A DNA stretch of 37,797 bases, from NCBI GenBank assembly GCA_015222755.1, contig JADFVX010000075.1, positions 1 to 37,797 on the forward strand, written 5' to 3'. Both the position numbers and the translations under genes were made by a program. This stretch comes from Pseudomonadota bacterium (lineage in GTDB: Bacteria > Desulfobacterota > JADFVX01). The notes below the pieces were generated by a model. It saw nothing but the letters and a program-made list of their open reading frames with translations, did no database searches and was not told the origin of the DNA. Every line of letters begins with the position of its first letter. Positions within the stretch are counted from its first letter, which is position 1. Of the stretch, positions 25,601-34,180 are shown piece after piece.

Positions 25601-25929
25601 TTCGCCAGGACCCCGTTTTCAGCCACTGCCACCGCTACATTGAGGGCCGTTTGTCCTCCCATCGTCGGAAGAATGGCGTCAGGGCGCTCCTTTTCTATTA
25701 TCATCTCCACTACATCCGGAGTTACAGGCTCTATGTAGGTCCTGTCGGCAAAATCGGGGTCGGTCATGATTGTTGCCGGGTTCGAGTTTACAAGCACAAC
25801 CTCAAAACCTTCCTCTTTCAGCGCTTTACAGGCCTGGGTCCCGGAGTAATCAAATTCGCATGCCTGGCCTATCACAATAGGGCCTGCACCGATTATCATT
25901 ATTTTTTTAATATCTGTCCTTTTTGGCAA
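22669..25929 (-). CDS. carB: Carbamoyl-phosphate synthase large subunit
   Basis: A 1086-residue intact CarB that makes carbamoyl phosphate from bicarbonate, ATP and ammonia delivered by CarA. Two homologous ATP-grasp halves are seen: the first begins [22 protein letters not shown] with [11 protein letters not shown], the second begins [21 protein letters not shown] with [17 protein letters not shown] and metal ligands [16 protein letters not shown] and [16 protein letters not shown] are conserved. The C-terminal 140 or so residues form the MGS-like allosteric domain, where UMP and ornithine act in E. coli. It lies 2 bp after orf204 and overlaps greA. It is not split, unlike in some archaea and thermophiles. 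Confidence 0.97.
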   Translation of the reverse strand: MPKRTDIKKIMIIGAGPIVIGQACEFDYSGTQACKALKEEGFEVVLVNSNPATIMTDPDFADRTYIEPVTPDVVEMIIEKERPDAILPTMGGQTALNVAVAVAENGVLAKYGVELIGANLKSIKMAEDREEFKDAMERVGLEVPKSGFAHTIDEALAIAAEIGFPVIIRPSFTMGGSGGSIAYNAEEYEEKVKAGLEASPVNEVLLEESVIGWKEFELEVMRDTKDNVVIICSIENIDAMGVHTGDSITVAPAQTLTDKEYQILRDAAIKIIREIGVDTGGSNVQFAINPENGKLAIVEMNPRVSRSSALASKATGFPIAKIAAKLAVGYSLDEIPNDITKETPASFEPTIDYVVVKFPRFAFEKFPQADATLTTQMKSVGEAMSIGRTFKEALQKSLRSLEIDSYGFESELFSIEELRSGKCRIDEEKGAKLREKLTIPGWDRLWYVADALRGGMSIDDVFELTMIDRWFLENIRRIVAFEVKIAASAKGGNIDVAVFRKAKEMGFSDRRIAVLSGKTEEEVRLERLSAGINVTYKTVDTCGAEFVAHTPYLYSTYESEDESDVTDRKKIIILGGGPNRIGQGIEFDYCCVHGSFALAEEGYETIMVNCNPETVSTDYDTSDRLYFEPLTYEDVLNIVEIEKPVGVIVQFGGQTPLKLALSLWEKGVPIIGTSPDSIDRAEDRERFKEMLQKLGLKQPENGTARSVDEAIKIADEIGYPVVVRPSYVLGGRAMEIVYDLAGLETYMHTAVKASPEHPVLIDSFLSDAVELDVDAISDGTDVVVGGIMEHIEEAGIHSGDSACSLPPYSVGEDMLDEIHRQTEALALELNVKGLMNIQYAIKDGEVYIIEVNPRASRTVPFVSKATNVALAKIGAKVMSGMTLKELGISGRISTDFISVKEAVFPFMKFPGVDTLLGPEMRSTGEVMGIDKEFGRAFTKAQKGAGVLLPKEGRIFVSVRDEDKAAVFDAVKRLHKNSFEIVATKGTADYLIERDVPVTFVHKVGQGRPDIVDRLKSSEIGMVINTTIGKEAIAASYSIRRTSLLKNIPYFTTVAGAKAAVKGIEAELEEGLSVKPLQEYHKKQETN

Positions 25930-25931
25930 AG

Positions 25932-26546
25932 TCAGTTCTCCTTAATCTTGTATATATCCTCTAAGTGATAATTTCTAAATCTCTCCCACTTGAGGCTCAT
26001 GTTGGCCAGCATCCTGAGTGCCGATCCCATGTCCTGCCTGTTCTCCGCATCTTTAATCATACGGACAATAAACTTTTTTGCCTTGAGGGGGTGAACAATG
26101 TTAGATCCCGTCAGGTAGTATTTGCCACCATAAGGCAATAGCCTGCCGTCAAGAAGATCTCCGCGATTCAAACCCGCCATGCAACAAGTAGGAGCGGCTA
26201 AATAACGCTTGCCATTACGAAGATCTACAAGATGTGCAAGTTTGTCATCCGCTTTTTTTAGTTCAAAGACAGTTCGCACTCCCTCTTTCAGGCTTTCATA
26301 TATTTCCTTTTCTTCACTGTCTTCAATGGAACCTACAAAATCCTCCAGGAGCGTTTTGCCGCCTGCAGTCCTGTCAAAGATATACCACTCCAGAAAATTG
26401 GCAATCCGCATATCATAGGTCGCCTCATCGCCATGCAAGGGCCCTGAATCCCTGAAATAGCTTGCCCTTGCAGCAGATATATCACCTTCCCGTCCACTTT
26501 CCGATATATAGGCCGTCAGCTTATCAAGAAGCTCCTCTACCTTCAC
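25932..26546 (-). CDS. Conserved hypothetical protein between carA and carB
   Basis: A 204-residue soluble protein of unknown function. It begins with a helical segment ([18 protein letters not shown]) and has the pattern [11 protein letters not shown] with TLLEDFV, then a beta-rich middle part ([34 protein letters not shown]). Proteins with this layout occur as uncharacterised ORFs, sometimes next to SEC-C zinc motifs; no SEC-C motif is present here. Its ATG overlaps the carA stop by 4 bases, and carB starts 2 bp after it, so it is made together with both carbamoyl-phosphate synthase subunits. A role in that enzyme's assembly or in RNA binding is possible but unproven. Confidence 0.7.
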   Translation of the reverse strand: MKVEELLDKLTAYISESGREGDISAARASYFRDSGPLHGDEATYDMRIANFLEWYIFDRTAGGKTLLEDFVGSIEDSEEKEIYESLKEGVRTVFELKKADDKLAHLVDLRNGKRYLAAPTCCMAGLNRGDLLDGRLLPYGGKYYLTGSNIVHPLKAKKFIVRMIKDAENRQDMGSALRMLANMSLKWERFRNYHLEDIYKIKEN

Positions 26547-27655
26547 GATGACATCATGTCTGTGAAGCGTTTAAAAAGATAGGATGCATCATGAGGCCCC
26601 GGTGATGCCTCAGGGTGATACTGTACGGAAAATGCGGAATACTCTTTTGACGCAATCCCCTCTACAGTCTTATCATTCAGATTGATATGGGTAAGCTCCG
26701 CCCTGCCCTTGAGGGACTCAATATCTACGGCAAAACCGTGATTTTGAGATGTTATCTCCACCTTTCCAGATTGTAAATCCTTAACAGGCTGGTTTCCTCC
26801 CCGATGACCGAACTTAAGCTTGTAGGTCTTTCCTCCCAGTGCGATAGAAAGAAGCTGATGTCCGAGGCATATACCGAAGATCGGTTTTTTGCCCAGCAGA
26901 TTTTTTATGTTCTCCACGGCGTAAGTGACAGGCTCAGGATCGCCCGGGCCGTTTGAGAGGAAAATTCCGTCAGGAGACATTCCCAGCACATCTTTCCAGG
27001 AAGTTGCGGCAGGCACAACGGTAACTCTGCATCCATTTGATATCAGGTTGCGCAGAATATTGCGTTTTATGCCAAAATCATATGCAACAACGTGAAAACG
27101 GCTGTCTCCACCCGCAGTATATCCAGCGTCAAGATCCCAGCATCCTTCCGTCCATGTATAAGCCTCATCACATGTAACTTCTTTAACAAGGTCCCTTCCG
27201 GCAAGGCCGGGAAGTCCCTTGGCTTTGGTCTTGAGGCTGTCAATATCCAGATTTGATGATGATATGATAGCGGGTTGTGCGCCATTATCCCGTATGTGTC
27301 TTACCAGGGCTCGCGTATCTATGCCATGAATTCCTACAACATTATTTTCGGCAAGAAAATCCCCCAGACTGCCCTCTGCACGCCAGTTGCTCGGCATATC
27401 CATATATTCCTTAAGGATGAAGCCGCTGAGATGAGGCTCCTTTGACTCGTAATCTTCCTTATTTACGCCATAGTTCCCTATCTGCGTATAGGTCATAGTC
27501 ACAAGTTCACCCTTGTAGGAAGGGTCTGTAAGTATCTCTTGATAGCCCGTCATGGAGGTATTAAAACAGACCTCCCCCGTCGCCTCACCTGAGGCACCGA
27601 ACGACTCTCCACTAAAGACTGTCCCGTCAGCCAGGACCAAAACTGCATCAGTCAT
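26543..27655 (-). CDS. carA: Carbamoyl-phosphate synthase small subunit
   Basis: A 370-residue glutamine amidotransferase subunit that hydrolyses glutamine and passes ammonia to CarB. The N-terminal CPSase small-chain domain starts [18 protein letters not shown] and includes [21 protein letters not shown]. The C-terminal class I amidotransferase domain has [15 protein letters not shown], the nucleophile Cys in [24 protein letters not shown] and the His-Glu pair in [14 protein letters not shown]. Length is normal. It overlaps pyrC by 8 bases and the downstream hypothetical gene by 4, so the operon is tightly packed. Confidence 0.97.
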   Translation of the reverse strand: MTDAVLVLADGTVFSGESFGASGEATGEVCFNTSMTGYQEILTDPSYKGELVTMTYTQIGNYGVNKEDYESKEPHLSGFILKEYMDMPSNWRAEGSLGDFLAENNVVGIHGIDTRALVRHIRDNGAQPAIISSSNLDIDSLKTKAKGLPGLAGRDLVKEVTCDEAYTWTEGCWDLDAGYTAGGDSRFHVVAYDFGIKRNILRNLISNGCRVTVVPAATSWKDVLGMSPDGIFLSNGPGDPEPVTYAVENIKNLLGKKPIFGICLGHQLLSIALGGKTYKLKFGHRGGNQPVKDLQSGKVEITSQNHGFAVDIESLKGRAELTHINLNDKTVEGIASKEYSAFSVQYHPEASPGPHDASYLFKRFTDMMSS

Positions 27656-28940
27656 AATTATCCTCTTTATAGACGACTTTACCGTCTACGATAGTATAAA
27701 CCGCCTTTCCCTTCATCTCCCATCCGTGAAAGGGCGTGTTCTTGCTTTTAGACTTCATCTTTTTCCTGTCAACTTTAAATTTCATCTCCGGATCTATTAT
27801 CGTAATGTCGGCAGGCATCCCTTTTTTAAGGCTCCCGCCCTCGACGCCTATAATGGCAGCAGGATTTACAGAAAGCTTTTCTACCATCTGCGTAAGGCTT
27901 AGCACTCCTTCATCGACAAGTCTTAAGGTCAGGGGTAGCAGCGTTTCCAGACCTATAATGCCATTGGCGGCGTGATCAAACTCTACGTCTTTTTCAATTG
28001 TGGAATGCGGCGCATGGTCTGTGGCGATAAGGTCTATCGTGCCGTCTTTCAGTCCCTCCTTGATCGCCTGAATATCACTACTTTCCCTTAAAGGGGGCGA
28101 CATCTTGGCATCTGTCCTGTAACCCTTTACTGCATCTTCTGTAAGGCTGAAGTGGTGAGGTGCAGCTTCGGCTGTCACCCTTATGCCGCGTCTTTTAGCC
28201 TCTCTAACGAGAGATACAATACCTGCCGTACTTATATGGGCTATATGAAGCTTTGCTCCAGTCAGCTGTGCCAGAGCTATATCGCGCATGACCATAACAT
28301 CTTCTGCTGCCCTTGGTATGCCCTTAAGTCCCATAATTGTGGAGAGGTAGCCCTCGTTCATGGAACCGCCGGCAGAAAGCCCCAGGTCTTCCGGGTGGGA
28401 TATGACGGTCAGATCAAGAGGACGGCAATACTCAAGTCCGACCCGCATCATCTCCGAACTTACAACGGGCATACCGTCATCGGAAACAGCTACAATTCCT
28501 GCTGACTTCATGGAGGCGATCTCCGCCAGCTCCTTGCCAGCCAAGCCCTTTGTCATGGCGCCTATGGGGTAGACCCTTACATGACCGGTATCTCCAGCTT
28601 TTTTGAGTATATCCTGAGTAATGGCGGCATTGTCATTAACCGGCTTTGTATTTGCCATACAGGCAACTGCCGTCACACCGCCTGCAGCGGCTGCCAATGT
28701 TCCGCTTTCTATGTCTTCCTTGTATTCATAACCTGGATCGCGGAGGTGGGTGTGGATATCTATTATACCGGGTATGACTAAAAGTCCATCGGCATCTATG
28801 ACTGTAGCGACATCTGATTTACCCTTCCCTGCGGGGCTTACATCTGCAACTTTCCCATCCTTAAGCAGAAGGTCATATAGCCCGTCAAGACCTTGTGCTG
28901 GGTCAATAAGTCTGCCGCCGCGAATCAGCACTTTCATCAA
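27648..28940 (-). CDS. pyrC: Dihydroorotase, class I
   Basis: A 430-residue zinc amidohydrolase that cyclises carbamoyl aspartate to dihydroorotate, the third step of pyrimidine synthesis. Zinc-binding motifs are intact: [20 protein letters not shown] (61-80), the histidines in VISHPED and HIAHISTAG, and the aspartate in ATDHAPH. The length and the HTHLRDPG motif with a following Tyr-Glu-x-K-Glu-Asp segment place it in the type I (PyrC of Bacillus/Aquifex) group, which often associates with aspartate transcarbamoylase. It overlaps pyrB by 4 bases and carA by 8. Confidence 0.96.
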   Translation of the reverse strand: MMKVLIRGGRLIDPAQGLDGLYDLLLKDGKVADVSPAGKGKSDVATVIDADGLLVIPGIIDIHTHLRDPGYEYKEDIESGTLAAAAGGVTAVACMANTKPVNDNAAITQDILKKAGDTGHVRVYPIGAMTKGLAGKELAEIASMKSAGIVAVSDDGMPVVSSEMMRVGLEYCRPLDLTVISHPEDLGLSAGGSMNEGYLSTIMGLKGIPRAAEDVMVMRDIALAQLTGAKLHIAHISTAGIVSLVREAKRRGIRVTAEAAPHHFSLTEDAVKGYRTDAKMSPPLRESSDIQAIKEGLKDGTIDLIATDHAPHSTIEKDVEFDHAANGIIGLETLLPLTLRLVDEGVLSLTQMVEKLSVNPAAIIGVEGGSLKKGMPADITIIDPEMKFKVDRKKMKSKSKNTPFHGWEMKGKAVYTIVDGKVVYKEDNYD

Positions 28941-29866
28941 TTATCCCCCTGCTTGAGGCCTGCAAGCAGATATAAGAGAGCCATACGCACTGCAACACCG
29001 TTTTTCACCTGATCCAGAATAAGAGAATGCGAACCATCAGCCACCTCGGGCGCTATCTCAACACCACGGTTTATAGGCCCCGGATGCATTATGACTACAT
29101 CTTTTTTTGCAAGTTCCAGCCTCTTGCTGTTTAGTCCAAAGGCTATAGAATATTCACGCTCAGTGGGGAACAGAGGGTTAGACAGCCTTTCTTTCTGAAT
29201 GCGGAGCATCATGATAACATCGGCACCTTTTATGGCCGCATCTATTGAATAGGCAACATCAACGCCCATCTTTTCGATACCTGCAGGCATCATAGTCGGC
29301 AGGCCGGCGACAACAAGATCTGCACCCATAGTCTTAAGACCGTATATATTTGACCTTACTACCCTGCTATGCTCTATGTCCCCTATAATAGCAACACGGC
29401 ATCCTTCGATACTGCCCTTTGCCTGCCTGATAGTTAAGAGATCAAGCAATCCCTGACTGGGATGTTCGTGGCAGCCATCACCTGCATTTATAACCGATGC
29501 GTCTATAGCCTCCGCGATCATATGGGGCGCCCCGGAAGATGCGTGTCTTACAACTACGACATCGGGGCTCATAGCCTGGAGGTTCCTGGCAGTATCTATA
29601 AGTGTCTCACCCTTGACCGTACTGCTGGATGAGGCGGATATATTGATCACATCGGCACTCATACGTTTCCCGGCGATTTCAAAGGATGTGCGCGTACGTG
29701 TACTGGCCTCAAAGAAGAGGTTGATTATCGTCTTGCCACGCAAAGTGGGTACTTTTTTTATGTCTCTGTCAGAGACCTCCCTGAGCGATTCCGCTGTATC
29801 AAGGATAAGTTCAAGCTCTTCCTTTTTGAGATCGCTAAGGCCCAGTATGTCTTTTCTTTTCAGCAA
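28937..29866 (-). CDS. pyrB: Aspartate carbamoyltransferase catalytic subunit
   Basis: A 309-residue ATCase that condenses carbamoyl phosphate with aspartate. The carbamoyl-phosphate loop is [11 protein letters not shown] (53-63); [22 protein letters not shown] and [12 protein letters not shown] complete the active site. No pyrI regulatory subunit gene is present in the operon, so allosteric control of the E. coli kind is not expected; regulation would come from PyrR. It starts 10 bp after pyrR and overlaps pyrC by 4 bases. Confidence 0.97.
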   Translation of the reverse strand: MLKRKDILGLSDLKKEELELILDTAESLREVSDRDIKKVPTLRGKTIINLFFEASTRTRTSFEIAGKRMSADVINISASSSSTVKGETLIDTARNLQAMSPDVVVVRHASSGAPHMIAEAIDASVINAGDGCHEHPSQGLLDLLTIRQAKGSIEGCRVAIIGDIEHSRVVRSNIYGLKTMGADLVVAGLPTMMPAGIEKMGVDVAYSIDAAIKGADVIMMLRIQKERLSNPLFPTEREYSIAFGLNSKRLELAKKDVVIMHPGPINRGVEIAPEVADGSHSLILDQVKNGVAVRMALLYLLAGLKQGDN

Positions 29867-29876
29867 TTTAAAAAGC

Positions 29877-30407
29877 CTAATCGTTAATTATTATATCAAC
29901 ACCGATATCGCCTTCAAGGGAAGCCTTGATCACATCGTTTGGCGAAGTAGGTATGTTCTTTCCAACAAAATCTGCCCTTATAGGCAGTTCCCTGTGGCCC
30001 CTGTCTATGAGCACGGCCAGTTTTATCATCTTGGGACGGCCGAAGTCTATGAGTGAATCCATGGCTGCCCTGACAGTCCTACCGGTGTAGAGTACGTCAT
30101 CTACTAAAACAAGCTTTTTATCGTCTACAGAAAAATCTATTTCCGTGCTTCGCAGGGCAGGATGGTGTGTGCCGGCAGAAAGATCGTCGCGGTAGAGGGT
30201 TATATCTACGATCCCCAGGGGAACGTCGAGGCCTTCTATCTTTTTTATCTCCCTGGCCAGCATCTGAGAAACTATGACGCCTCCACTTCTTATTCCAACA
30301 AGCGCAAGGTCACCGATGCCCATGTTTGCCTCAAGTATTTCATGAGCAACCCTTGTGACGGCCCGTTGAACGCCAAGGGCATCTAGAACCTGCTTTTGTT
30401 TAGCCAT
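29877..30407 (-). CDS. pyrR: PyrR, pyr attenuation regulator / uracil phosphoribosyltransferase
   Basis: A 176-residue PyrR. The PRPP-binding loop [13 protein letters not shown] (99-111) and the ISGGVIV-type motif seen as [13 protein letters not shown] (38-50) are intact, as is [10 protein letters not shown]. PyrR binds a hairpin in pyr mRNA when UMP or UTP is high and favours termination; it also has uracil phosphoribosyltransferase activity. Here the cognate hairpin and terminator are found directly upstream of this gene, so it is autoregulated and governs the entire downstream operon. It is the first gene of that transcript. Confidence 0.96.
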   Translation of the reverse strand: MAKQKQVLDALGVQRAVTRVAHEILEANMGIGDLALVGIRSGGVIVSQMLAREIKKIEGLDVPLGIVDITLYRDDLSAGTHHPALRSTEIDFSVDDKKLVLVDDVLYTGRTVRAAMDSLIDFGRPKMIKLAVLIDRGHRELPIRADFVGKNIPTSPNDVIKASLEGDIGVDIIIND

Positions 30408-30416
30408 AGTGTACCT

Positions 30417-30453
30417 AAAAAAAACCTCTCTGCCCGAAATAGGTAGAGAGGTT
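30417..30453 (-). terminator. Attenuator terminator ahead of pyrR
   Basis: On the minus strand AACCTCTCT and AGAGAGGTT make a perfect 9-bp stem (30453-30423) followed by eight Ts (30424-30417). It ends 10 bases before the pyrR start. Being between promoter and first gene, it must be conditional. Confidence 0.85.
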
Positions 30454-30493
30454 CTGTGACAAATTTAGATTTGCTTGATCCATGAGTCCCTTA

Positions 30494-30511
30494 TTAATCT
30501 CACAGGATTAA
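30494..30511 (-). promoter_or_regulatory. PyrR-binding hairpin (anti-antiterminator)
   Basis: The leader RNA contains UUAAUCCUGUGAGAUUAA, a 6-bp stem (UUAAUC/GAUUAA) with a CUGUGA loop. Its core AAUCCUGUGAGAUU fits the Bacillus PyrR-binding consensus ARUCCNGNGAGGYU at all but one position. The loop CUGUGA is exactly complementary to UCACAG at 30459-30454, immediately before the terminator stem, as an alternative antiterminator pairing would require. Confidence 0.8.
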
Positions 30512-30543
30512 TTTAAAGGTAAATATTTGTGATTTCGTGAGTT

Positions 30544-30572
30544 ATTCTAGCCGAAGAGCCGGAGAAGGTCAA
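30544..30572 (-). promoter_or_regulatory. Promoter of the pyr operon
   Basis: On the minus strand TTGACC (30572-30567) and TAGAAT (30549-30544) are separated by 17 bases; each matches five of six consensus positions. Transcription would start near 30537, giving a leader of about 130 bases with the PyrR hairpin and attenuator. The -35 box begins 4 bases after the stop of the upstream ATPase gene. Confidence 0.75.
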
Positions 30573-30575
30573 TTG

Positions 30576-31574
30576 TTAATTTGACGCTGACCCAGGCTTT
30601 CCCGGCATCTCTTCATAGTCTCTCATGGTTGCCTTTATAAGGCGTTCTATGCTGTTTTCAACAGGCCTGTTCCAAAGATGAACGACCCGCTTGCTTATCT
30701 CCTGGAGATTTTTAGCCGCAACAGAATCACGGCAATTAGACACAAGGGGCAGCCTTTTTTTAACTGCCCTCCGAACGCTAGGGTCTTCAAAGACAAAACC
30801 TATATAGTCAGCTTCTATGCTTAAACGCTCTCTTAGTGCCTTGTCAAAGGCATCCAGAACATTCAGTTCATCCGGGTGGTCACCCATGTTAAAGATAAAG
30901 CGCGGTCGACATTTATCACAGACATAGCGCATTTTTTCTGCCACTTCAGCATCTATGTCTCCAGCCTTTATTATAATTTCTTCAACATTAGGGACTTCGG
31001 CAGATATAGGCTGGTGATAGAGTTCCTCAAGCATCTCGCATATCCATTTATTATGACGTGAAACCTGCCTGAATAACCTGTAAATGAAGTTTCTAAGGAA
31101 ACCAAGCACGTTCATCATGGAAGAATAGTCAAAGGTGGCAACAATAATACCGCTGTGTGCAAGGCCGAAGTAATCCAGAACATTGTAAGAACTGCCGGCA
31201 CCGAGGTCGAGGATAATATAATCGGCAGGAAGTCGTTTTATCTCCTTTAAAAGTTTAATCTTCTGCACATATTGGATGTTCGCCATAAAGGGCGTATGCC
31301 CGTCTCCAGGCAAAAAATGCAGATTAGCATGGGCAGTTGGCACAAGCAGGGATTCAAGATCACCGGCTTTTGCTTTAAGATAATCACCTATACCCGGGTT
31401 TGTATTATGAAGGCCGAGATAGTTATGCAGGCTGGATCCACCAAGATCAAGATCTACTGCAATTGTGGATTTTCCGAGTTCGGCAAGGGATATAGCAATA
31501 TTGGCAGCAACAAGGCTTTTACCTACACCGCCCTTCCCTCCTGCCACAGGTATTATAGTTGGTTCAGCTTCCAT
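30576..31574 (-). CDS. MinD/ParA-family ATPase
   Basis: A 332-residue P-loop ATPase of the MinD/ParA/FlhG group. The deviant Walker A motif GGKGGVGKS is at residues 12-20, with the signature Lys, followed by AVDLDLGGSSLHNYLG (switch I region) and DYIILDLGAGSSYNVLDYF (switch II). The C-terminal third is longer than in MinD, and no amphipathic membrane-targeting helix is obvious. No ParB, MinC/E, FlhF or flagellar gene is nearby, so it is an orphan member whose cargo is unknown. It precedes the pyr operon on the same strand but the pyr promoter starts right after its stop, and it is divergent from the propeller gene. Confidence 0.85.
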   Translation of the reverse strand: MEAEPTIIPVAGGKGGVGKSLVAANIAISLAELGKSTIAVDLDLGGSSLHNYLGLHNTNPGIGDYLKAKAGDLESLLVPTAHANLHFLPGDGHTPFMANIQYVQKIKLLKEIKRLPADYIILDLGAGSSYNVLDYFGLAHSGIIVATFDYSSMMNVLGFLRNFIYRLFRQVSRHNKWICEMLEELYHQPISAEVPNVEEIIIKAGDIDAEVAEKMRYVCDKCRPRFIFNMGDHPDELNVLDAFDKALRERLSIEADYIGFVFEDPSVRRAVKKRLPLVSNCRDSVAAKNLQEISKRVVHLWNRPVENSIERLIKATMRDYEEMPGKPGSASN

Positions 31575-31687
31575 ACCGGTCTCATACTTCGGGTTGATTT
31601 ATATATAAGGAACCCGTGAATTATAACTCCCTTCAATATCTTGTCAAAGAAAAACTTGCTTGCGCAGTCCACCGGATACCCTCTTTG

Positions 31688-31696
31688 TGTTATTAT
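31688..31696 (+). promoter_or_regulatory. Extended -10 promoter candidate for the propeller gene
   Basis: TGT-TATTAT is an extended -10 element (TGn plus a five-of-six -10 box). It lies 15 bases before a strong ribosome binding site, AAGGAG at 31711-31716, and 28 bases before the preferred start codon. No good -35 box is seen, as is usual for this promoter class. Confidence 0.45.
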
Positions 31697-31723
31697 GCTT
31701 CCAAAAAATCAAGGAGAACTCCT

Positions 31724-32737
31724 TTGTTCCGTAATGATCCTGCCCGACAAGGCCTTTACAACTCAGCTCAAATATCCCTGGATGCAGACAAGAAATGGGT
31801 CTTTAAGACTACAGGCATAATACAGTCCTCAGCTGTGGTCCATAAAAAAACTGTATATTTTGGCTGTAATGATGAAAAAGTCTATGCTATAGATACAGAT
31901 ACAGGAAGTGAAGTATGGAGCTTTTCTGCTGAAGAAAGGGTAAAGGCTACGCCTGCAATAGTGGATAATATTCTCTACACTGGATGTCTTGCCGGCTACC
32001 TCTACGCGCTGGATGCAAATAATGGACAAGAGCTGTGGCGCTTCAAAACAGAAGGTGCCATCAAATCCTCAGCCCTTGTGTCCGAAGGCCGCGTATTTTT
32101 CGGAAGTACCGATGAGGCTGTCTATGCCATTGATGCAAAAACCGGTGATGAAATATGGTTCTTTGAGGCAGAAGGAGGGATAGATTCCTCACCTGCTCTT
32201 TATGGCGGGACACTCTTTGTCGCCAGCTGGGACAAGAAGCTTTACGCCTTATCAGTTGAAGATGGAAGGGAGCTATGGAGATTTGAAACTGAAGGCCCTG
32301 TCATGTCAACACCGGCCATAAAAGATGGAATTATTTATTTCGGCAGTAATGACAGTTATTTTTACGCACTCGACTGTAAAACGGGCCGGAAACTCTGGAG
32401 GTTTACGGCTGGCAGCAAGGTGACCTCTTCAGCAGCCATTAAGGACGATATTATTGTTTTTGGGGGGGGAGACGGTGACCTCCATGCATTAAACAGAAGT
32501 GATGGAAAAGAGATCTGGAGGGCAAAAGTTGGGAGCTGGGTATATTCATCACCTTCGATTGCAGGCGACCAGCTGTATGTAGGAGGTAATGACGGAAATC
32601 TCTACGCTTTTTTGCTTGAAACGGGGCAGGAGATTTGGCGTCTCAAGACAAGCGAGCCTATAGAATCCTCCCCGGCAATAGCTGAGGGGGTGCTCTATTT
32701 CGGAGGATGGGATGAGAACATGTATGCCATATCTTGA
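31724..32737 (+). CDS. PQQ-like eight-bladed beta-propeller protein
   Basis: A cytoplasmic-looking protein made almost wholly of PQQ/BamB-type repeats. Eight blades can be counted, each with a VYFGS-DG-LYALDAKTGEELW-like core (for example VYAIDTDTGSEVW, LYALDANNGQELW, FYALDCKTGRKLW, LYAFLLETGQEIW), the last blade ending at MYAIS. The N-terminal strand KKWVFKTTG would close the ring. The frame is open back to a GTG at 31616 (373 residues), but the TTG at 31724 is preferred: it has AAGGAG seven bases upstream, and the resulting start FRNDPARQG is the usual beginning of such proteins. That gives 337 residues without a signal peptide. Function is unknown; nth follows 55 bp later. Confidence 0.85.
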   Translation: MFRNDPARQGLYNSAQISLDADKKWVFKTTGIIQSSAVVHKKTVYFGCNDEKVYAIDTDTGSEVWSFSAEERVKATPAIVDNILYTGCLAGYLYALDANNGQELWRFKTEGAIKSSALVSEGRVFFGSTDEAVYAIDAKTGDEIWFFEAEGGIDSSPALYGGTLFVASWDKKLYALSVEDGRELWRFETEGPVMSTPAIKDGIIYFGSNDSYFYALDCKTGRKLWRFTAGSKVTSSAAIKDDIIVFGGGDGDLHALNRSDGKEIWRAKVGSWVYSSPSIAGDQLYVGGNDGNLYAFLLETGQEIWRLKTSEPIESSPAIAEGVLYFGGWDENMYAIS

Positions 32738-32792
32738 AATTCACCTTGTTGAGATCAGCAAGGGATCAGCTCTGAGCTTTTAACCCAAGGCT

Positions 32793-33425
32793 ATGGCAGA
32801 TGGCAAAAAAATATGCAGCTTGCTGTTTGAGCAATTCCCCTCTCCTGAAATTGCGCTCAACTTTTCAAGCCCACTGGAACTGCTTATAGCAACAATACTT
32901 TCGGCACAATGCACTGACAAGAGGGTCAATATAGTAACAAAGCCCCTTTTTGAAAGATACCGGACAGTAGATGATTATTCTGAGGCTGAGCTCTTAGAAA
33001 TTGAGCAATATATCCACTCAACGGGCTTTTACCGCAACAAGGCGAAGTCTATCAAGACCTGTTGCCAGATAATAAACAAACAATTTAAGGGCAGTGTCCC
33101 ATCCACAATGGAAGACCTTCTCACACTTCCCGGTGTGGGCCGTAAAACGGCAAATGTTGTACTGGGAGCTGCATTTGGAATACCTTCTTTGCCGGTAGAT
33201 ACCCATGTTATACGCGTCAGCAACAGGCTGGGACTTGCCGACAGCAAAGATCCTGATAAGATAGAACTGCAGCTTATGAAACAGGTGTCCAGAAATGACT
33301 GGATGCATTTTGCTACATCACTGATCCTTCATGGCCGGCAGATCTGTAAGGCAATAAAGCCGGAATGCGGGTCTTGCTACATATACAGCGAGTGCGAATG
33401 GAAAGAAAAACCTGACTACAGCTGA
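32793..33425 (+). CDS. nth: Endonuclease III
   Basis: A 210-residue DNA glycosylase/AP lyase that removes oxidised pyrimidines. The helix-hairpin-helix LPGVGRKTANVV carries the catalytic Lys, and the catalytic Asp is in PVDTHVIRVSNRLGL. The iron-sulfur cluster loop C-x6-C-x2-C-x5-C is complete near the C-terminus (CKAIKPECGSCYIYSEC). The size is that of E. coli Nth. It lies 55 bp after the propeller gene on the same strand and may be cotranscribed with it. An AAGG site precedes the ATG. Confidence 0.97.
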   Translation: MADGKKICSLLFEQFPSPEIALNFSSPLELLIATILSAQCTDKRVNIVTKPLFERYRTVDDYSEAELLEIEQYIHSTGFYRNKAKSIKTCCQIINKQFKGSVPSTMEDLLTLPGVGRKTANVVLGAAFGIPSLPVDTHVIRVSNRLGLADSKDPDKIELQLMKQVSRNDWMHFATSLILHGRQICKAIKPECGSCYIYSECEWKEKPDYS

Positions 33426-33479
33426 AAAACTCTTTGGAAATATATAATGCGGGATGTTTCTTTCCCGTCCCAGGCGCTT

Positions 33480-33496
33480 CACCCTGAAGGAGGGTG
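33480..33496. terminator. Weak bidirectional terminator candidate
   Basis: CACCCT and AGGGTG form a 6-bp stem with a 5-base loop between the convergent nth gene and the gene at 33504-33947. The T-tract after it is poor on both strands, so the call rests on stem and position. Confidence 0.35.
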
Positions 33497-33503
33497 TCCC
33501 TGT

Positions 33504-33947
33504 TTACTTCTTTCCTCTACCCTTCCCTTTCCTCTCTTTATTCTTCCCACCGCCCTTATCCGTGCCACCCTTAAGGTCGTGACCCGCCTTTAGGGCATGA
33601 AAGGCCCTGGAGCCCGGCTTTATTTCGAGACCTTTAGCAACGACACCCCATCCCTTCCCCTTGGACTTTTTGTACTCCCTCAGCACATCCTCTACAGGCT
33701 GGTTCGACAGCTCGCCCAGTCTGAGCACCATATAGGCGTCTGCCGGCCTGTCGACATTGCTGAACACGGCCTTAAGCTGCACGTCGCCTACCTTAAAGCG
33801 GGTCGTCAGTCTTGTCTTAAAACCCGATGAATCCCCTTTTACCTCGATGTTAAGCTCCTTTATCCATTCGAAATCACCAGCCGAAGCGGCAGGAGCAAAG
33901 AGGAAAAAGCCTGCCTGGACGAGGAAAAGATATTTTAGATACTTCAT
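33504..33947 (-). CDS. Secreted basic protein, hypothetical
   Basis: A 147-residue exported protein. A clear signal peptide (LKYLFLVQAGFFLFAPAASA) ends at about residue 23. The mature part has a beta-rich region (FKTRLTTRFKVGDVQLKAVF) with MVLRLGELSNQPVEDVLREYK, a stretch often seen in small exported proteins of Desulfobacterota that I cannot assign to a named family, and ends in a Lys/Gly-rich tail (GGGKNKERKGKGRGKK) that would be strongly basic. The ribosome binding site is strong (GGGAGG). It shares an upstream element with the next gene up, the cNMP-binding protein. Function unknown. Confidence 0.7.
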   Translation of the reverse strand: MKYLKYLFLVQAGFFLFAPAASAGDFEWIKELNIEVKGDSSGFKTRLTTRFKVGDVQLKAVFSNVDRPADAYMVLRLGELSNQPVEDVLREYKKSKGKGWGVVAKGLEIKPGSRAFHALKAGHDLKGGTDKGGGKNKERKGKGRGKK

Positions 33948-34026
33948 TTGAGCCTCCCTTTATTTTTCACGATTGTTTTGAATTAAGTATGCCGTCCCCC
34001 GAATTCCCTGAGATCACAGTATACTC

Positions 34027-34060
34027 CCCTGCCTTAAGAAACAAAACCTCTATCACGCTA
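34027..34060 (-). repeat. Shared upstream element 2, copy A
   Basis: On the minus strand GATAGAGGTTTTGT, then AAGGCAGGG, is found 80-113 bases upstream of the gene at 33504-33947. The same pattern (GACAGAGGTTTTGT, then AAGGCCGGG) stands at 35462-35495, at nearly the same distance from the cNMP-binding gene. Confidence 0.5.
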
Positions 34061-34180
34061 GTTACTGGCCGGTGCAGAGCAGAAAAGAAACTATTGTGAG
34101 GATAAGGGTCTAAGTCGCCTTATTAAGCTGAAAGGATCTGTCCTAGAGGGACAGAAAGTTGTAAGAGAAAGCGGGTAATG

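Noticed and set aside
25201-25968. A 255-codon plus-strand open frame opposite carB
   Set aside because: Antisense shadow of the conserved carB ATP-grasp region with no ribosome binding site or domain.
30576-31574. The MinD/ParA-like gene as part of a chromosome or plasmid partition system
   Set aside because: No parB gene or parS site is nearby; the gene stands alone between unrelated units.
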